A stretch of DNA of 64,000 nucleotides from Leptolyngbya sp. 'hensonii' (GTDB taxonomy: Bacteria > Cyanobacteriota > Cyanobacteriia > GCF-001939115), in contig NZ_MQTZ01000021.1 of assembly GCF_001939115.1 (NCBI RefSeq), positions 1 to 64,000 on the forward strand, read 5' to 3'. Below are positions 25,180 through 34,634 of this stretch, one piece after another; positions within the stretch are counted from its first letter, which is position 1, and each line of letters opens with the position of its first letter. The notes beneath the pieces were generated by a model, which did not search any database, was not told the DNA's origin, and worked only from the letters and a program-made list of their open reading frames with translations. Position numbers and translations under genes: made by a program.

Positions 25180-27369
25180 CTACCTGCTGCTGTCTACCGC
25201 CGAAGAGCGCCGCCGCCGCCGCCGATTTTCGGGTTCACTGACACTGGTCTTGGTCAGTTCTTCCGCTGGGTCTGGATCTACCAAGGAGTCTGTCGTTTCA
25301 TCCTCGTTGCTCTGAGCAATGGCTGGTGGCAGATCGGAGATCTCTACTGGCAGGGGGACCTCCACAAAGGCCAACCCATCCTCTGGCTCAGATTCAGGCT
25401 CGGTGGGCTGTAACCGACCATCTTCTAACCCTGGGGGCAAATCGAGGGGACGCTCACCGGGTAAAACGACAGAAATCATGGCTGTGCGAGGGTCTTTCAC
25501 GCCCTGTGGAACCAGAACCAGCGGCGAAATCCCCATCAGGGAGTAAAGCTCCTGTTCTTCTGGAGTCATCTCGACGACGACCAGTTCTGGTGCTGCAGGG
25601 GCGGGCCGTCCCTCCCGTCTCCCAGATTTACCTCGTTCTGATTTTTGGGCCCAACCTTGACGCAGGGCAACCGGAGCGGCTTCCTCTATGGGTGCTGCGC
25701 TATCGACCTCGATCGCTGGCGCTTCTGGTCTGGGCGTGATGCCTCTGTTAGAACCATTGACCACCCGGGAACCATTCGTGTCTGCCCGCTCTGGACGGTC
25801 CGATCGTTCTTCCAAACCAGCTTCTGCCGGGCGGTTGCGCCTGCCCCCGCTGGATTCTCGTCGGTCATGGCCTTGCGGCTTGACATTATCGTTCCGGCGG
25901 CGACGACGACGGTGACTTCCCCCCCGCTCTTGCGGGATAGCGTAACCCGGAAGTTCTGTCTCAGAACCATCCTCTGAATCCTCATCCTGGCCATCCCAGG
26001 GGGTGTCATTGACAAAACCGGTATCCAGTAAGTCTCCAGTTTCTTGAGCGGAGAACAGGTCAGCGGTGGCATTGCTGCGGCTGCGAGGTCTGTAACCGGA
26101 GGAATCTAGCCGGATCAGGTCTTCTGCTTCGGCCTCTCCAGGGAGATGAACCAGGTGCCCCAAACCGCCGCAGGTGGGGCAGGCCCGACCAAAAAGTTCG
26201 TAGATGTTCTGGCCCTGGCGTTTACGGGTCAGCTCGACCAGACCCAGTTCCGATAGTTGGGCAATTTGGGGCCTGGCTTTGTCTGCCTTCAGGGCCCGGT
26301 TGAAATGCTCCAGCACCTGCAACTGGTCACGACGGGCATCCATGTCAATGAAGTCTACGATAATGACACCTGCCATGTTTCTCAGGCGGAGTTGGCGGGC
26401 GATTTCAGTGGCGGCCTCGCAGTTTGTCCAGAGAACGGTTTCGCGCGCTGTGGCCGATCGGGTAAAGGAGCCAGAGTTCACGTCGATCACAGTCAGGGCT
26501 TCCGTCGGTTGGATGATAATGTAGCCACCTGAAGGCAGATCAACCCTGGGCTTGAGGGCTTCACGAATGGCAGCATTGACTCGGAAATATTCCAAGATTG
26601 GGATGCGATCTCGGTGATGATCGACCAATAATCCCTGGGGGGCTTTGCCACTGCTCCAGGAAGCCAGATGTTGCTTCACCCGTTTCAAGCCAGTGTGAGA
26701 GTCCACTACAATCCGGTTCACTTCAGCACTATAAACATCCCGCAAAACCCGCTGGATAAAATCATCATCCCGATTTAAGAGGGCGGGAGGGCGGGAGGTG
26801 GTAGCTTCCTGCTGAACTGTTTCCCACTGCTTTTGCAGGGTTTCCAGGTCTTCGATGATGGCTTCTTCCGGAACCCCTTCTGCTTCTGTACGAACAATCA
26901 TGCCCATACCCGCAGGCTTAATCAGGATGGCCAGTGCCCGCAGCCGGTTGCGCTCATTCTCATTGCGAATGTGTCGGGAAAGGTTTACCCCTTTGCCATA
27001 GGGCATCAGGACCAGGTACCGCCCAGGCAGGGTAATTTTACCCGTCAACCGGGGGCCTTTATTACCTGTAGGCTCCTTCATGATCTGCACCAGCACCTTT
27101 TGTTGGGGGGTGAGCAGTTCAGTGATAGAACCTGCCGATCGTTTCAGGCGAATAGGACCGAGGTCGGTCACATGAATAAACCCGTTCCGTTCTGAGTCTC
27201 CGATGTTAACGAAGGCGGCATCGATACCTGGTAAAACATTTTCTACGATACCCAGATAAATGTCGCTAATCTGATGAGTCCCGGTGGCGACAATCAGCTC
27301 CTGGATCTGGTCTTCGGAGAAAACAGCAGCAATTCGATGCTGCTCTGCGATGATAATTTGCTTTGGCAT
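25180..27369 (-). CDS. rne: Ribonuclease E/G
   Basis: A 729-aa endoribonuclease. The catalytic half has an S1 domain (about 36-120), the metal-binding aspartates D296 (DVNSG) and D339 (DFIDM), spaced exactly as in the E. coli enzyme, and the Zn-link CPTC at 397-400. The C-terminal half from about 430 is disordered, acidic and basic by turns, with two Arg clusters. The last 14 residues include RRRRRRSSA (716-724), the cyanobacterial micro-domain shown in Anabaena to bind polynucleotide phosphorylase. It should initiate mRNA decay as a compact degradosome. A leader of several hundred bases precedes it. Confidence 0.97.
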   Translation of the reverse strand: MPKQIIIAEQHRIAAVFSEDQIQELIVATGTHQISDIYLGIVENVLPGIDAAFVNIGDSERNGFIHVTDLGPIRLKRSAGSITELLTPQQKVLVQIMKEPTGNKGPRLTGKITLPGRYLVLMPYGKGVNLSRHIRNENERNRLRALAILIKPAGMGMIVRTEAEGVPEEAIIEDLETLQKQWETVQQEATTSRPPALLNRDDDFIQRVLRDVYSAEVNRIVVDSHTGLKRVKQHLASWSSGKAPQGLLVDHHRDRIPILEYFRVNAAIREALKPRVDLPSGGYIIIQPTEALTVIDVNSGSFTRSATARETVLWTNCEAATEIARQLRLRNMAGVIIVDFIDMDARRDQLQVLEHFNRALKADKARPQIAQLSELGLVELTRKRQGQNIYELFGRACPTCGGLGHLVHLPGEAEAEDLIRLDSSGYRPRSRSNATADLFSAQETGDLLDTGFVNDTPWDGQDEDSEDGSETELPGYAIPQERGGSHRRRRRRNDNVKPQGHDRRESSGGRRNRPAEAGLEERSDRPERADTNGSRVVNGSNRGITPRPEAPAIEVDSAAPIEEAAPVALRQGWAQKSERGKSGRREGRPAPAAPELVVVEMTPEEQELYSLMGISPLVLVPQGVKDPRTAMISVVLPGERPLDLPPGLEDGRLQPTEPESEPEDGLAFVEVPLPVEISDLPPAIAQSNEDETTDSLVDPDPAEELTKTSVSEPENRRRRRRSSAVDSSR

Positions 27370-27935
27370 TCAGTTTCCTCAATGGTTGTAGCGAAAGTCA
27401 CAGGTCCACAGGTGCCTCTCGCCAAAATAAACTCCCTAACGACATGAACCCATTTTCAGCTAGGGCTATGAAAAAATGACGACGCTCAGAACAGGCTGGA
27501 ACATCGTAATGGCTGCACTGAAATAAGTAATTGGGATAGATGACTGAGTCAATGACTGGCAATCAAAAATAACAGCGACTGGCGAAAGACCACTGGTGAA
27601 TTGCTTCGAAGCTCAACCCATGAGTCGAGGCGCTTCACTGGAAATTGCAAGCCTTTAGGGCCAAAGAACCTGGAAAAAGGACTCTGGAGAACCCAAAAAG
27701 GCAAGTTTTTCACCGGGTTAACTCAGGAGTAGCCTGAAGAACCTGAGATTGCCCTGACAGCTTACACGGGTTGCTTGCACTGGCACTCGTGGGTAGGATT
27801 TTGGTACTCAACCCATAGCCGCATACTAAAGTTCACAATAAAGAACTTAATGCAGAGCTATGTGGAGAAATCGGGAGCAAATCTTTCCGGGGCCTAAACA
27901 TGCCCAGGCTTGATTTTTAAGACGGTGCATACACT
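27370..27935 (-). promoter_or_regulatory. Long non-coding leader region of rne
   Basis: About 570 bases upstream of rne contain no convincing gene. In the rne-sense strand it has several U-tracts, for example U6 opposite 27471-27476 and U5 opposite 27674-27678 and 27695-27699. Cyanobacterial rne genes are known to have long, AU-rich leaders cleaved by RNase E in negative feedback. The transcription start is not visible, so the leader length is only an upper limit. Confidence 0.5.
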
Positions 27936-28021
27936 GTACTTATTCATCGTACTTAGTCACCGTACTCGGCTATCGTACGTACTAATCGTACACATATTAA
28001 TTGTATGCGCATTAATTGTAC
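27936..28021. repeat. 13-bp degenerate tandem array with conserved GTAC
   Basis: GTAC occurs at 27936, 27949, 27962, 27975 and 27988, exactly 13 bp apart, then GTAT at 28003 and GTAC at 28018, at 15-bp spacing. The 9-base spacers are similar but not identical (TTATTCATC, TTAGTCACC, TCGGCTATC, GTACTAATC); the 11-base spacers both end ATTAATT. It lies 570-650 bp upstream of rne, between rne and the 3' end of the next gene. It could be an array of protein-binding sites or a decayed minisatellite. Confidence 0.85.
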
Positions 28022-28096
28022 GCAACAGAGCACCAATGCCCAGAAGCCTCTGACTTCCTTCCTGCGTAGCTATGGATGGATTCTAGCACACCTTTT

Positions 28097-30763
28097 TTAA
28101 TCCGTTGCTTTTTCATTGCAAAACAACAGTCGGCAGCGGTGGGTGTGAACCAGTTGAAAGTCTTGGTGAGCAACCTGTTCCAACATATGGATCACCTGTT
28201 CGGGGCGGAGCAGGGTGCCATCATTCCGGCAACTCCCGATGTAGCGGATTATGACGGGAAGTGGCAGTCCATCCGGGTTAGAGGGTCTGTCCTTGGGAAG
28301 GAGAAGCCCGATCTCCGCCAGCCGATCGCGCAAGTTAACCGGATAGGTGTGGCCAGATTTAGTCTTCTGTTCCCACTCAAAAGTATCAGCGGCTTCAATT
28401 GCGGCGACCCAGGTTTGCCATTGGGCGTCAGAAAAGGTAGCCCCGGTTTCAGATTGGACGGTGATCTGGTATTCAGCCTGGGTCAGAAGCTGAGTCGTGG
28501 AGGGGCTTTCTGGGGCCACGGCCATAACGGCATAGAGGGGTAAGTCTACTGGGAGTTGGGCGGCCAGTTGTTGCCGAAATTCCTCTGGATCCAGGGATTG
28601 GGTTAGTTCAAAATCCACGACCTCGCCTGAACTGGTGGTGCCCAGGGGCAGGGCATTGGCGATCGCAATCCGAGGACTGGGGTGGAAGCCCCCGCTAAAG
28701 GAGATGGGCAGGTGCGCCCGTCGAAGAGCCCGATCGAAGAGCCGCAGCAGATCCAGATGGCTGACCAGAGCCAGATCGCCCTGCTTACCAAACCAGACCC
28801 GCAGACGCTGAACCCGCTGTGAGCTGGGGGTAAATTCCCCGGCAAAAGCAGGAATGGGTGGGGGATCGATGACAATGTTGTGGCCAAAATCGGGACCGCA
28901 GACGCCGCAGTGGGAGCAGCCATCAAAGGAGCAGTCGGGGACGATCGCAGCCTCCAAGGCCCGGTGTAAATCAGCCTGCAACCACGCTTTGGTGATGCCC
29001 GTATCCAGATGGTCCCAGGGGAGGGGGGCCTCTAAAGCATCCTGGTAGTGGGTGGAGGTCTGGTCAGCCCCCTGGAAGGCATTCCACTCCCCCCGTTCTA
29101 CTTGCCGGTATTTCCAGCCCAGCCCTGATTCAGCGATCGCCTGGGTCCAGGCTGCAAAAGCTCGCTCCAGGCTTTCCCACCAGGCATCCATCCCAGCCCC
29201 CAGTTCCCAAGCGCGCTGGACCACCGCTGCCAGACGACGATCTCCCCTGCCAACAAAATCCTCCATGGCCGAGATCCGCACATCGGTGAAATTGGCTTTG
29301 ACTCCTTTGATGCGGCGCAGTTCCGTTTTCAGCACCGCTTGTTTGCGCTCAAACTCGCTGGTGGAGACCGAGTGCCACTGAAATGGGGTATGGGGTTTGG
29401 GAGTGAAGTTAGAAATCGTGATATTGAAGTTCAACTTTTTATTGCTGCGCCCCCGACATTCCTGCTGCAACCAGGCCACGGTTTCAGCGATGCCTACAAC
29501 ATCTGCATCTGTCTCTCCCGGCAATCCGATCATGAAGTAGAGTTTGATTTTGTCCCAGCCCTGCTCATAGGCCGTGCGGACACCCCGCAACAGTTCCTCA
29601 TTCGTTAGCCCTTTATTCACGATGTCGCGCATCCGTTGTGTTCCTGCTTCGGGGGCAAAGGTGATGCCGATTTGTCGGGCTCCTCCCAGGATATGGGCAA
29701 TGTTTTCATCGAAGCGATCGACCCGCTGGCTGGGGAGGGACAGGGAGATATTGTCCTCCTGCAGGCGATTCTTGATCTCCAGGCCCACGGATGGGAGGGC
29801 CAGATAATCCGAGCAACTGAGGGATAGGAGGGAAAATTCATTGTGCCCGGTCTGACGCATGCCCGCTTCAATCGCTGTGATCACCTGCTCTGGCTCCACG
29901 TCCCGGGCTGGTCGAGTTAGCATGCCGGGTTGGCAGAACCGGCAGCCCCGGGTGCAGCCCCGGCGGATTTCGATCGTCAACCGATCGTGCACCGTCTGGA
30001 CATAGGGCACCAGACCAATGGAGTAGGCTGGGATAGGAGTGGCCACTCGGCGCAGAATCCGTGGGGGCACATCTGGACGGTTGGGCTCCACCGACCCATC
30101 GGGGCGCATCTCGTAGAACTGGGGCACATACACCCCCGGCACCTGGGCCAGATCCAGCAGCAGATCTTTCCGGCTGAGGCCAGCCGCCTTGCCCTGCTCA
30201 AGCACAAGACCGATTTCCGGCAGTAATTCTTCTCCATCTCCCAGGGCCACGAAATCAAAGAAGTCGGCGTAGGGTTCTGGATTCGAGGTCGCAGTCTGCC
30301 CGCCTGCAAAAATCAGGGGAAAGCTACCCTGTTGCACGTCCCAGATTCCGGCTGCGTTACGGGCTTTCCAGGTGAGGGGAATACCCGCCAGATCCAACAT
30401 CTCCAGGATGTTGGTGGCTCCCAGTTCATAGCTGAGGCTGAATCCTAAAATGTCAAAGCTTAGAAGTGGCCGACGGGATTCCACCGCAAACAGGGGGGTC
30501 TGGGTGGCCCGCAGTTTGGCAGCCAGGTCCGGGGCTGGGAGATAGGCCCGATCGCATAACTGCCGGGGTTGGGTATTAATAATGTTGTAGAGAATGATGT
30601 GCCCCAGGTTAGAGGCTCCGACTTCATAAACCTCTGGGTAAGTCAGGGACCATCTGACCCCTGCATTTTCCCAGGGTTTGTGCACAGCCCCCCGCTCATT
30701 GCCCAGATAGCGGGCTGGACGAGAAATATCGGGGGTCAATAGGGTCTCGACTGCAACTGCCAT
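28097..30763 (-). CDS. B12-binding radical SAM protein fused to DUF2344 (TIGR03960/TIGR03936)
   Basis: An 888-aa protein from the ATG at 30763 (MAVAVETLLTPDISRPARYL); a 24-codon extension is possible. The N-terminal part resembles a B12-binding Rossmann domain, followed by the radical SAM cluster motif GCTRGCRFC (CX3CX2C) near residue 290. After the radical SAM barrel there is a Cys-rich FDGCSHCGVCG stretch, then a DUF2344 domain starting RVWFGKQGDLALVSHLDLLR. The fusion is widespread in cyanobacteria; the substrate is unknown. Possible roles in RNA or cofactor modification are speculative. Confidence 0.9.
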   Translation of the reverse strand: MAVAVETLLTPDISRPARYLGNERGAVHKPWENAGVRWSLTYPEVYEVGASNLGHIILYNIINTQPRQLCDRAYLPAPDLAAKLRATQTPLFAVESRRPLLSFDILGFSLSYELGATNILEMLDLAGIPLTWKARNAAGIWDVQQGSFPLIFAGGQTATSNPEPYADFFDFVALGDGEELLPEIGLVLEQGKAAGLSRKDLLLDLAQVPGVYVPQFYEMRPDGSVEPNRPDVPPRILRRVATPIPAYSIGLVPYVQTVHDRLTIEIRRGCTRGCRFCQPGMLTRPARDVEPEQVITAIEAGMRQTGHNEFSLLSLSCSDYLALPSVGLEIKNRLQEDNISLSLPSQRVDRFDENIAHILGGARQIGITFAPEAGTQRMRDIVNKGLTNEELLRGVRTAYEQGWDKIKLYFMIGLPGETDADVVGIAETVAWLQQECRGRSNKKLNFNITISNFTPKPHTPFQWHSVSTSEFERKQAVLKTELRRIKGVKANFTDVRISAMEDFVGRGDRRLAAVVQRAWELGAGMDAWWESLERAFAAWTQAIAESGLGWKYRQVERGEWNAFQGADQTSTHYQDALEAPLPWDHLDTGITKAWLQADLHRALEAAIVPDCSFDGCSHCGVCGPDFGHNIVIDPPPIPAFAGEFTPSSQRVQRLRVWFGKQGDLALVSHLDLLRLFDRALRRAHLPISFSGGFHPSPRIAIANALPLGTTSSGEVVDFELTQSLDPEEFRQQLAAQLPVDLPLYAVMAVAPESPSTTQLLTQAEYQITVQSETGATFSDAQWQTWVAAIEAADTFEWEQKTKSGHTYPVNLRDRLAEIGLLLPKDRPSNPDGLPLPVIIRYIGSCRNDGTLLRPEQVIHMLEQVAHQDFQLVHTHRCRLLFCNEKATD

Positions 30764-30862
30764 AGAATAAGCTTGATTTCCGGTATGCCTGTTCATCCTG
30801 CTCTCAATGTTAACTGAGAAGACTCTATGCCTCATCCTTTCAACTTTTGAACGCTAAACACC

Positions 30863-33619
30863 GTGGACTATCAGAACTTTCTCGATCGACTGCCTCAGCT
30901 TTATGAAGATTGGCAACAGTCTTCAGTCCGCCCGAAATCTCCCGCCTTTCGGGCGATCCTGGAAGACGTGAGTGCCATGACGACCCCCAATGTGATGCAG
31001 CTCTTGAATCATGCGGTCAGTTGTCTGGAGCCGGGGGAGGTTTATTGTGAAGTGGGCACTTACCAGGGTTCGACCCTGATTGGGGCGCTGCTCAATCACC
31101 CGGATGCCATGGCCTATGCGATCGATAACTTTTCTGAATTTGATCCCACCGGGGAGAATGAGGAAAAACTCCTGGGCAATCTGGCCCGGTACGGGCTGCA
31201 GGAGCAGGTGCTGTTCTGTAATCAGGAATTTGAAGCGTTCTTTCTCGAGCTGGGCCAACTGGGGACAGAAGACCGAATTGGCGTGTATCTGTATGACGGA
31301 GCCCATGATTACCGCTCCCAGATCATGGGGTTGCTGGCGGTGCGCCCTTTCCTGGCCGATCGAGCCCTGATCGTGATCGATGACAGCAACTGGAAAACGA
31401 TTCAACAGGCGATCTGGGACTTTATTGCGGTTAGTCCAGCCTGCCAGTTTTTGCTGGAGTTGCCGACCCCCGTGCCCCGTGATCCCACCTTCTGGAATGG
31501 ACTCTATCTGCTGAGCTGGGATGTGAACCGCCCCCATGACTATGATTGGTCTACCTTCAGCCAGGTCCGCCACCGATCGGTGATTCAGGCTATTTACGAA
31601 TTGCAAGTGCTGGAACAACGGGCAGAGGCCCAGCAGGATCTCTATACCGAGGCCAGGGATCTTCATAGCCAGCAGCAGTATGACCTGGCGGAGCAAAAAT
31701 ATCGACAATTCTTGTTGTGGAACCAGGAGCATGCGGAAGCCTGGCTGAATCTGGGGTTGCTCTACTGTGACCGAGCCGAGTTTGTGGATGCCATGAAAGC
31801 ACTCGTCAAAGCTCTGGAACTGGATCCTGAGCAGGCGATCGCCCACTATGCCCTGGGGCGTACCCTGGAGGCAATGGGGCATCCGGAGCGGGCCATTCTG
31901 GCTTTTGAAACGGCGATCGGTCTGGCTCCCAATTTGATCGATGCGCTGGTACGATTGGCCCGGCTTTTGTTTCAACAACAACGACTGGAGCAGGCCAAGG
32001 AGATCTATCAGCGCCTGCGGGCTCTGCAGGTGAAAGATGGGGAGCTTTATCTCAACCTGGGTGAATGTCTGCGAGCCTGTGGTCAACCGGATGGAGCGAT
32101 CGCCCTGTTGCAGGAAGGCGTCGCCCATTACCCCACGGAAGGGGGGTTGCACTTTGCTCTGGTGATGCTGCTGCGTCAATATGGGTATGCTCAGGCCGCG
32201 ATCGAGGCTGCAACTGCTGCTTCTCTGGCTCTGCCAGAGGACTACACCTTTGATCTGCTGAAATATCTGCTCCTGCCTCTGACCTATGACAGGGTAGAGG
32301 AGATTGAGGACTATCGGCAACGCTTTACGATCGGGCTGCAGCGACTGGTGGCGCAGACCGATTTGACGACCCTGGACCGACGACAGAGTGCCCTGGCTGG
32401 GATTGGACGCTATACCAATTTTTATCTGACCTATCAGAACCAGAATGATCTGGTGCTGCAATGCCAGTATGGGGACCTGGTGCATCGAATTATGGCGGCC
32501 AACTATCCGGATTGGGTGCAGCCGTTGCCAATGCCATCTCTGGCAACTGGGGAAAAGATTCGGGTGGGCTATGCCTCCGCCTATCTGCATTCTTACAGCG
32601 GCACCCTTTGGCTGACGGGTTGGCTCCGCTACGCCGATCGACAGAATTTTGAAATCTATTGCTACTACACGGGTAATCAACCGGATCCGGTGACGGAACA
32701 GTTCCGGCAGAATAGTGATGTCTTCCACCACATTCCCCACAATTTAGAAGCGGTTTGTGGCCAGATTCTGGCCGATCGCTTGCATGTGCTGGTGTTTCCA
32801 GAAATTGGGATGGATCCCCAGACCCTGCAGATGGCGGCTCTGCGATTGGCTCCCATGGTTTGCACGGCTTGGGGCCACCCCATGACCTCTGGGTTGCCCA
32901 CAGTAGACTACTATCTGTCTGGAGATCTGATGGAACCGGAGCAGGGCGAAACCCATTACCGGGAGACGCTGATCCGCCTGCCCCACATTGGGGTTTCCTA
33001 TCCCAGACCGGCCATTCCAGAATTGACTAAGGATCGCTCTGACTTGCAATTGCGAGAGGATGGGGTGGTTTATCTGTGCTGTCAGGCTCCCTTTAAGTAT
33101 CTACCCCAGCATGACTACCTGCTGATTGAAATCGCGCAGCGAGTGCCCCAAGCCCAGTTCGTCTTCCTGCGGGTGGGTCTGATTCAGGGACGGTTGGAAC
33201 GGGCCTTTGCCGCAGCCAATCTGAATTGTGCGGACTTCTGCTTGTTTCTCCCCAGTTTGCCCCGAAACGATTATTTGATGCTGAACTTGTTGTCTGATGT
33301 CTACCTGGACAGCATTGGTTTCTCGGGAGGGAACACAACGCTCGATGCGATCGCCTGCGCTCTGCCAGTGGTCACCCTGCCAGATGCGTTCATGCGGGGG
33401 CATCTGTCTGCAGCCATGCTGCGCCGACTGGGCCTGACTGAGACAATCGCAGGCAATGAGCAGGAATATATAGATCTGGCCGTAACTTTAGGGTTGGATT
33501 CAACATGGCGAGGACAGATCCGCCAGCAGATGGAGATGCGGAGCCCATCCTTATACCACGATCGAGACTGTGTGCTTGCCCTGGAATCATTCTGGCGACA
33601 GGTTGTCCAGGGTGGTTAA
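30863..33619 (+). CDS. Methyltransferase-TPR-O-GlcNAc transferase (SPINDLY-like) fusion
   Basis: A 918-aa protein starting at a GTG (30863). Residues 1-240 form a CmcI-like methyltransferase: YCEVGTYQGSTLIGALL, YLYDGAHDYRSQI and LIVIDDSNW. Residues about 255-470 are TPR repeats, for example AEAWLNLGLLYCDRAEFVDA and AIAHYALGRTLEAMGHPERA. Residues about 560-915 are a GT41 (OGT/SPINDLY-type) domain with RVGYASAYLHSY, LVFPEIGMDPQT and GFSGGNTTLDAIACALPVVT. The protein could glycosylate and methylate the same glycan or protein target. It has no signal peptide and is divergent from the radical SAM gene. Confidence 0.88.
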   Translation: MDYQNFLDRLPQLYEDWQQSSVRPKSPAFRAILEDVSAMTTPNVMQLLNHAVSCLEPGEVYCEVGTYQGSTLIGALLNHPDAMAYAIDNFSEFDPTGENEEKLLGNLARYGLQEQVLFCNQEFEAFFLELGQLGTEDRIGVYLYDGAHDYRSQIMGLLAVRPFLADRALIVIDDSNWKTIQQAIWDFIAVSPACQFLLELPTPVPRDPTFWNGLYLLSWDVNRPHDYDWSTFSQVRHRSVIQAIYELQVLEQRAEAQQDLYTEARDLHSQQQYDLAEQKYRQFLLWNQEHAEAWLNLGLLYCDRAEFVDAMKALVKALELDPEQAIAHYALGRTLEAMGHPERAILAFETAIGLAPNLIDALVRLARLLFQQQRLEQAKEIYQRLRALQVKDGELYLNLGECLRACGQPDGAIALLQEGVAHYPTEGGLHFALVMLLRQYGYAQAAIEAATAASLALPEDYTFDLLKYLLLPLTYDRVEEIEDYRQRFTIGLQRLVAQTDLTTLDRRQSALAGIGRYTNFYLTYQNQNDLVLQCQYGDLVHRIMAANYPDWVQPLPMPSLATGEKIRVGYASAYLHSYSGTLWLTGWLRYADRQNFEIYCYYTGNQPDPVTEQFRQNSDVFHHIPHNLEAVCGQILADRLHVLVFPEIGMDPQTLQMAALRLAPMVCTAWGHPMTSGLPTVDYYLSGDLMEPEQGETHYRETLIRLPHIGVSYPRPAIPELTKDRSDLQLREDGVVYLCCQAPFKYLPQHDYLLIEIAQRVPQAQFVFLRVGLIQGRLERAFAAANLNCADFCLFLPSLPRNDYLMLNLLSDVYLDSIGFSGGNTTLDAIACALPVVTLPDAFMRGHLSAAMLRRLGLTETIAGNEQEYIDLAVTLGLDSTWRGQIRQQMEMRSPSLYHDRDCVLALESFWRQVVQGG

Positions 33620-33620
33620 A

Positions 33621-33929
33621 TCAGGCAACGGCGATCTCGAAAACCCGATCTAACTGGGTCAGTTCAAAAATGATGCGAATGGAAGCGGACACGGCACGGA
33701 GGCTAAAACATTTGTCCAGACGCTGGGCCAAGCTCAGAACGGCTACCAGGACCATCAGGCCAGCACTGTCCAGGGATTCAACATGGCTCATATCTACCAC
33801 TAACCCATCGCACCAGGGAGCTGTCATCAGTTCTGTGAGTTGATTTTGCAATTGACTTGCATTTGAAGCGTTCAAGTGGCCACAGGCCAGAAAAACTTCA
33901 GTCCCGGGTTTCGTTAAGGTGGTCTGCAT
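33621..33929 (-). CDS. STAS-domain anti-sigma factor antagonist-like protein
   Basis: A 102-aa single STAS domain. MSHVESLDSAGLMVLVAVL carries DSAGL, where the Ser is the phosphorylation site of SpoIIAA-type proteins. A partner-switching role with an anti-sigma kinase or PP2C phosphatase is expected from the family, but no such partner is in the window. It ends 1 bp from the convergent large fusion gene. Long non-coding DNA lies upstream. Confidence 0.88.
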   Translation of the reverse strand: MQTTLTKPGTEVFLACGHLNASNASQLQNQLTELMTAPWCDGLVVDMSHVESLDSAGLMVLVAVLSLAQRLDKCFSLRAVSASIRIIFELTQLDRVFEIAVA

Positions 33930-34581
33930 AGCTCAAAGTCCAGGATGGGTTGATGTAACTGGGAAATTACTTATAGACCCAACGATAAGCTTCGGCTCAG
34001 AAAACATCCACAGTATCTGGGGGTGCTTCGTGGAATCTTCACGGACGGATGAACTTCGTTTAAGTTTTGGAGAACAACTGGAATCAAACGACAGGATTTG
34101 TATCCGGGATGACCGCAGGGAAAAGAATTGGCCCTAATTCAGAAGCATGAGAATGAACTGTGAAACTGGAATCCTCAGGCAGTCGTGATTGAGATCCGTT
34201 GCAACTCAGAGACTGTTTGAACCAGATCTGCTAGTTAAAGCTGTGACACCATGGTTGGACTTCACTTGCGTGGAGTTACTGATGGGCGGGCAGGGGCTCA
34301 CTTCGAAGGCCAAAATTTGAATTTGTGATTCCGATCGATGCATTCTGTGCCGACATGGGATAGAACACGTCTAATCCAGGCAATGACCACTTATTTTGAA
34401 GGGTTAGAACTTGCTTTGACCGCATTTAGGTGATATTTTTCTGGTGTTCCCTGAGAAGCTGTATTGTAAGCCCAACAAACGTTAGAAATGTTTAGGGACT
34501 TCCGGTGCAGGTCTGAGAGGAAAGGCTTGAAATCGCTAGAATTGTTTAGAAAAGCCACAAAAATTAGTAATTAGCAACTTT
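33930..34581. other. Non-coding region upstream of STAS gene
   Basis: About 650 bases with no gene I can support. It must hold the promoter of the STAS gene. The longest open frame (33919-34137, plus strand) lacks a ribosome-binding site and is of odd composition. I see no tRNA, hairpin with T-run or known RNA. The 17-bp palindrome listed next closes the region. Confidence 0.5.
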
Positions 34582-34598
34582 AAACCTGAATCAGGTTT
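34582..34598. promoter_or_regulatory. 17-bp perfect palindrome before small gene
   Basis: AAACCTGA-A-TCAGGTTT has perfect 8-bp arms around one central base and lies 37 nt upstream of the ATG at 34635. Its size and position suit an operator for a dimeric repressor. A short hairpin in the mRNA is the alternative. No other copy was noticed in the window. Confidence 0.6.
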
Positions 34599-34634
34599 CG
34601 TCCATGTCTTACTACCCCATGGAAGTGGTGAACC

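Noticed and set aside
27936-28021. CRISPR array
   Set aside because: Units are only 13-15 bp with a 4-bp conserved core; there is no long identical repeat and no cas gene nearby.
27370-28096. tRNA or known structured RNA upstream of rne
   Set aside because: I found no T-arm-like or cloverleaf pattern; the region is best seen as leader and promoter DNA.
30923-32740. 605-codon open frame on the minus strand
   Set aside because: It lies fully antisense to the methyltransferase-TPR-OGT gene, which has clear domains; the antisense product has the Gln/His/Leu-rich composition of a shadow frame.
33919-34137. 72-codon plus-strand frame in the gap after the STAS gene
   Set aside because: No ribosome-binding site, odd composition, overlaps the STAS start and its upstream region.
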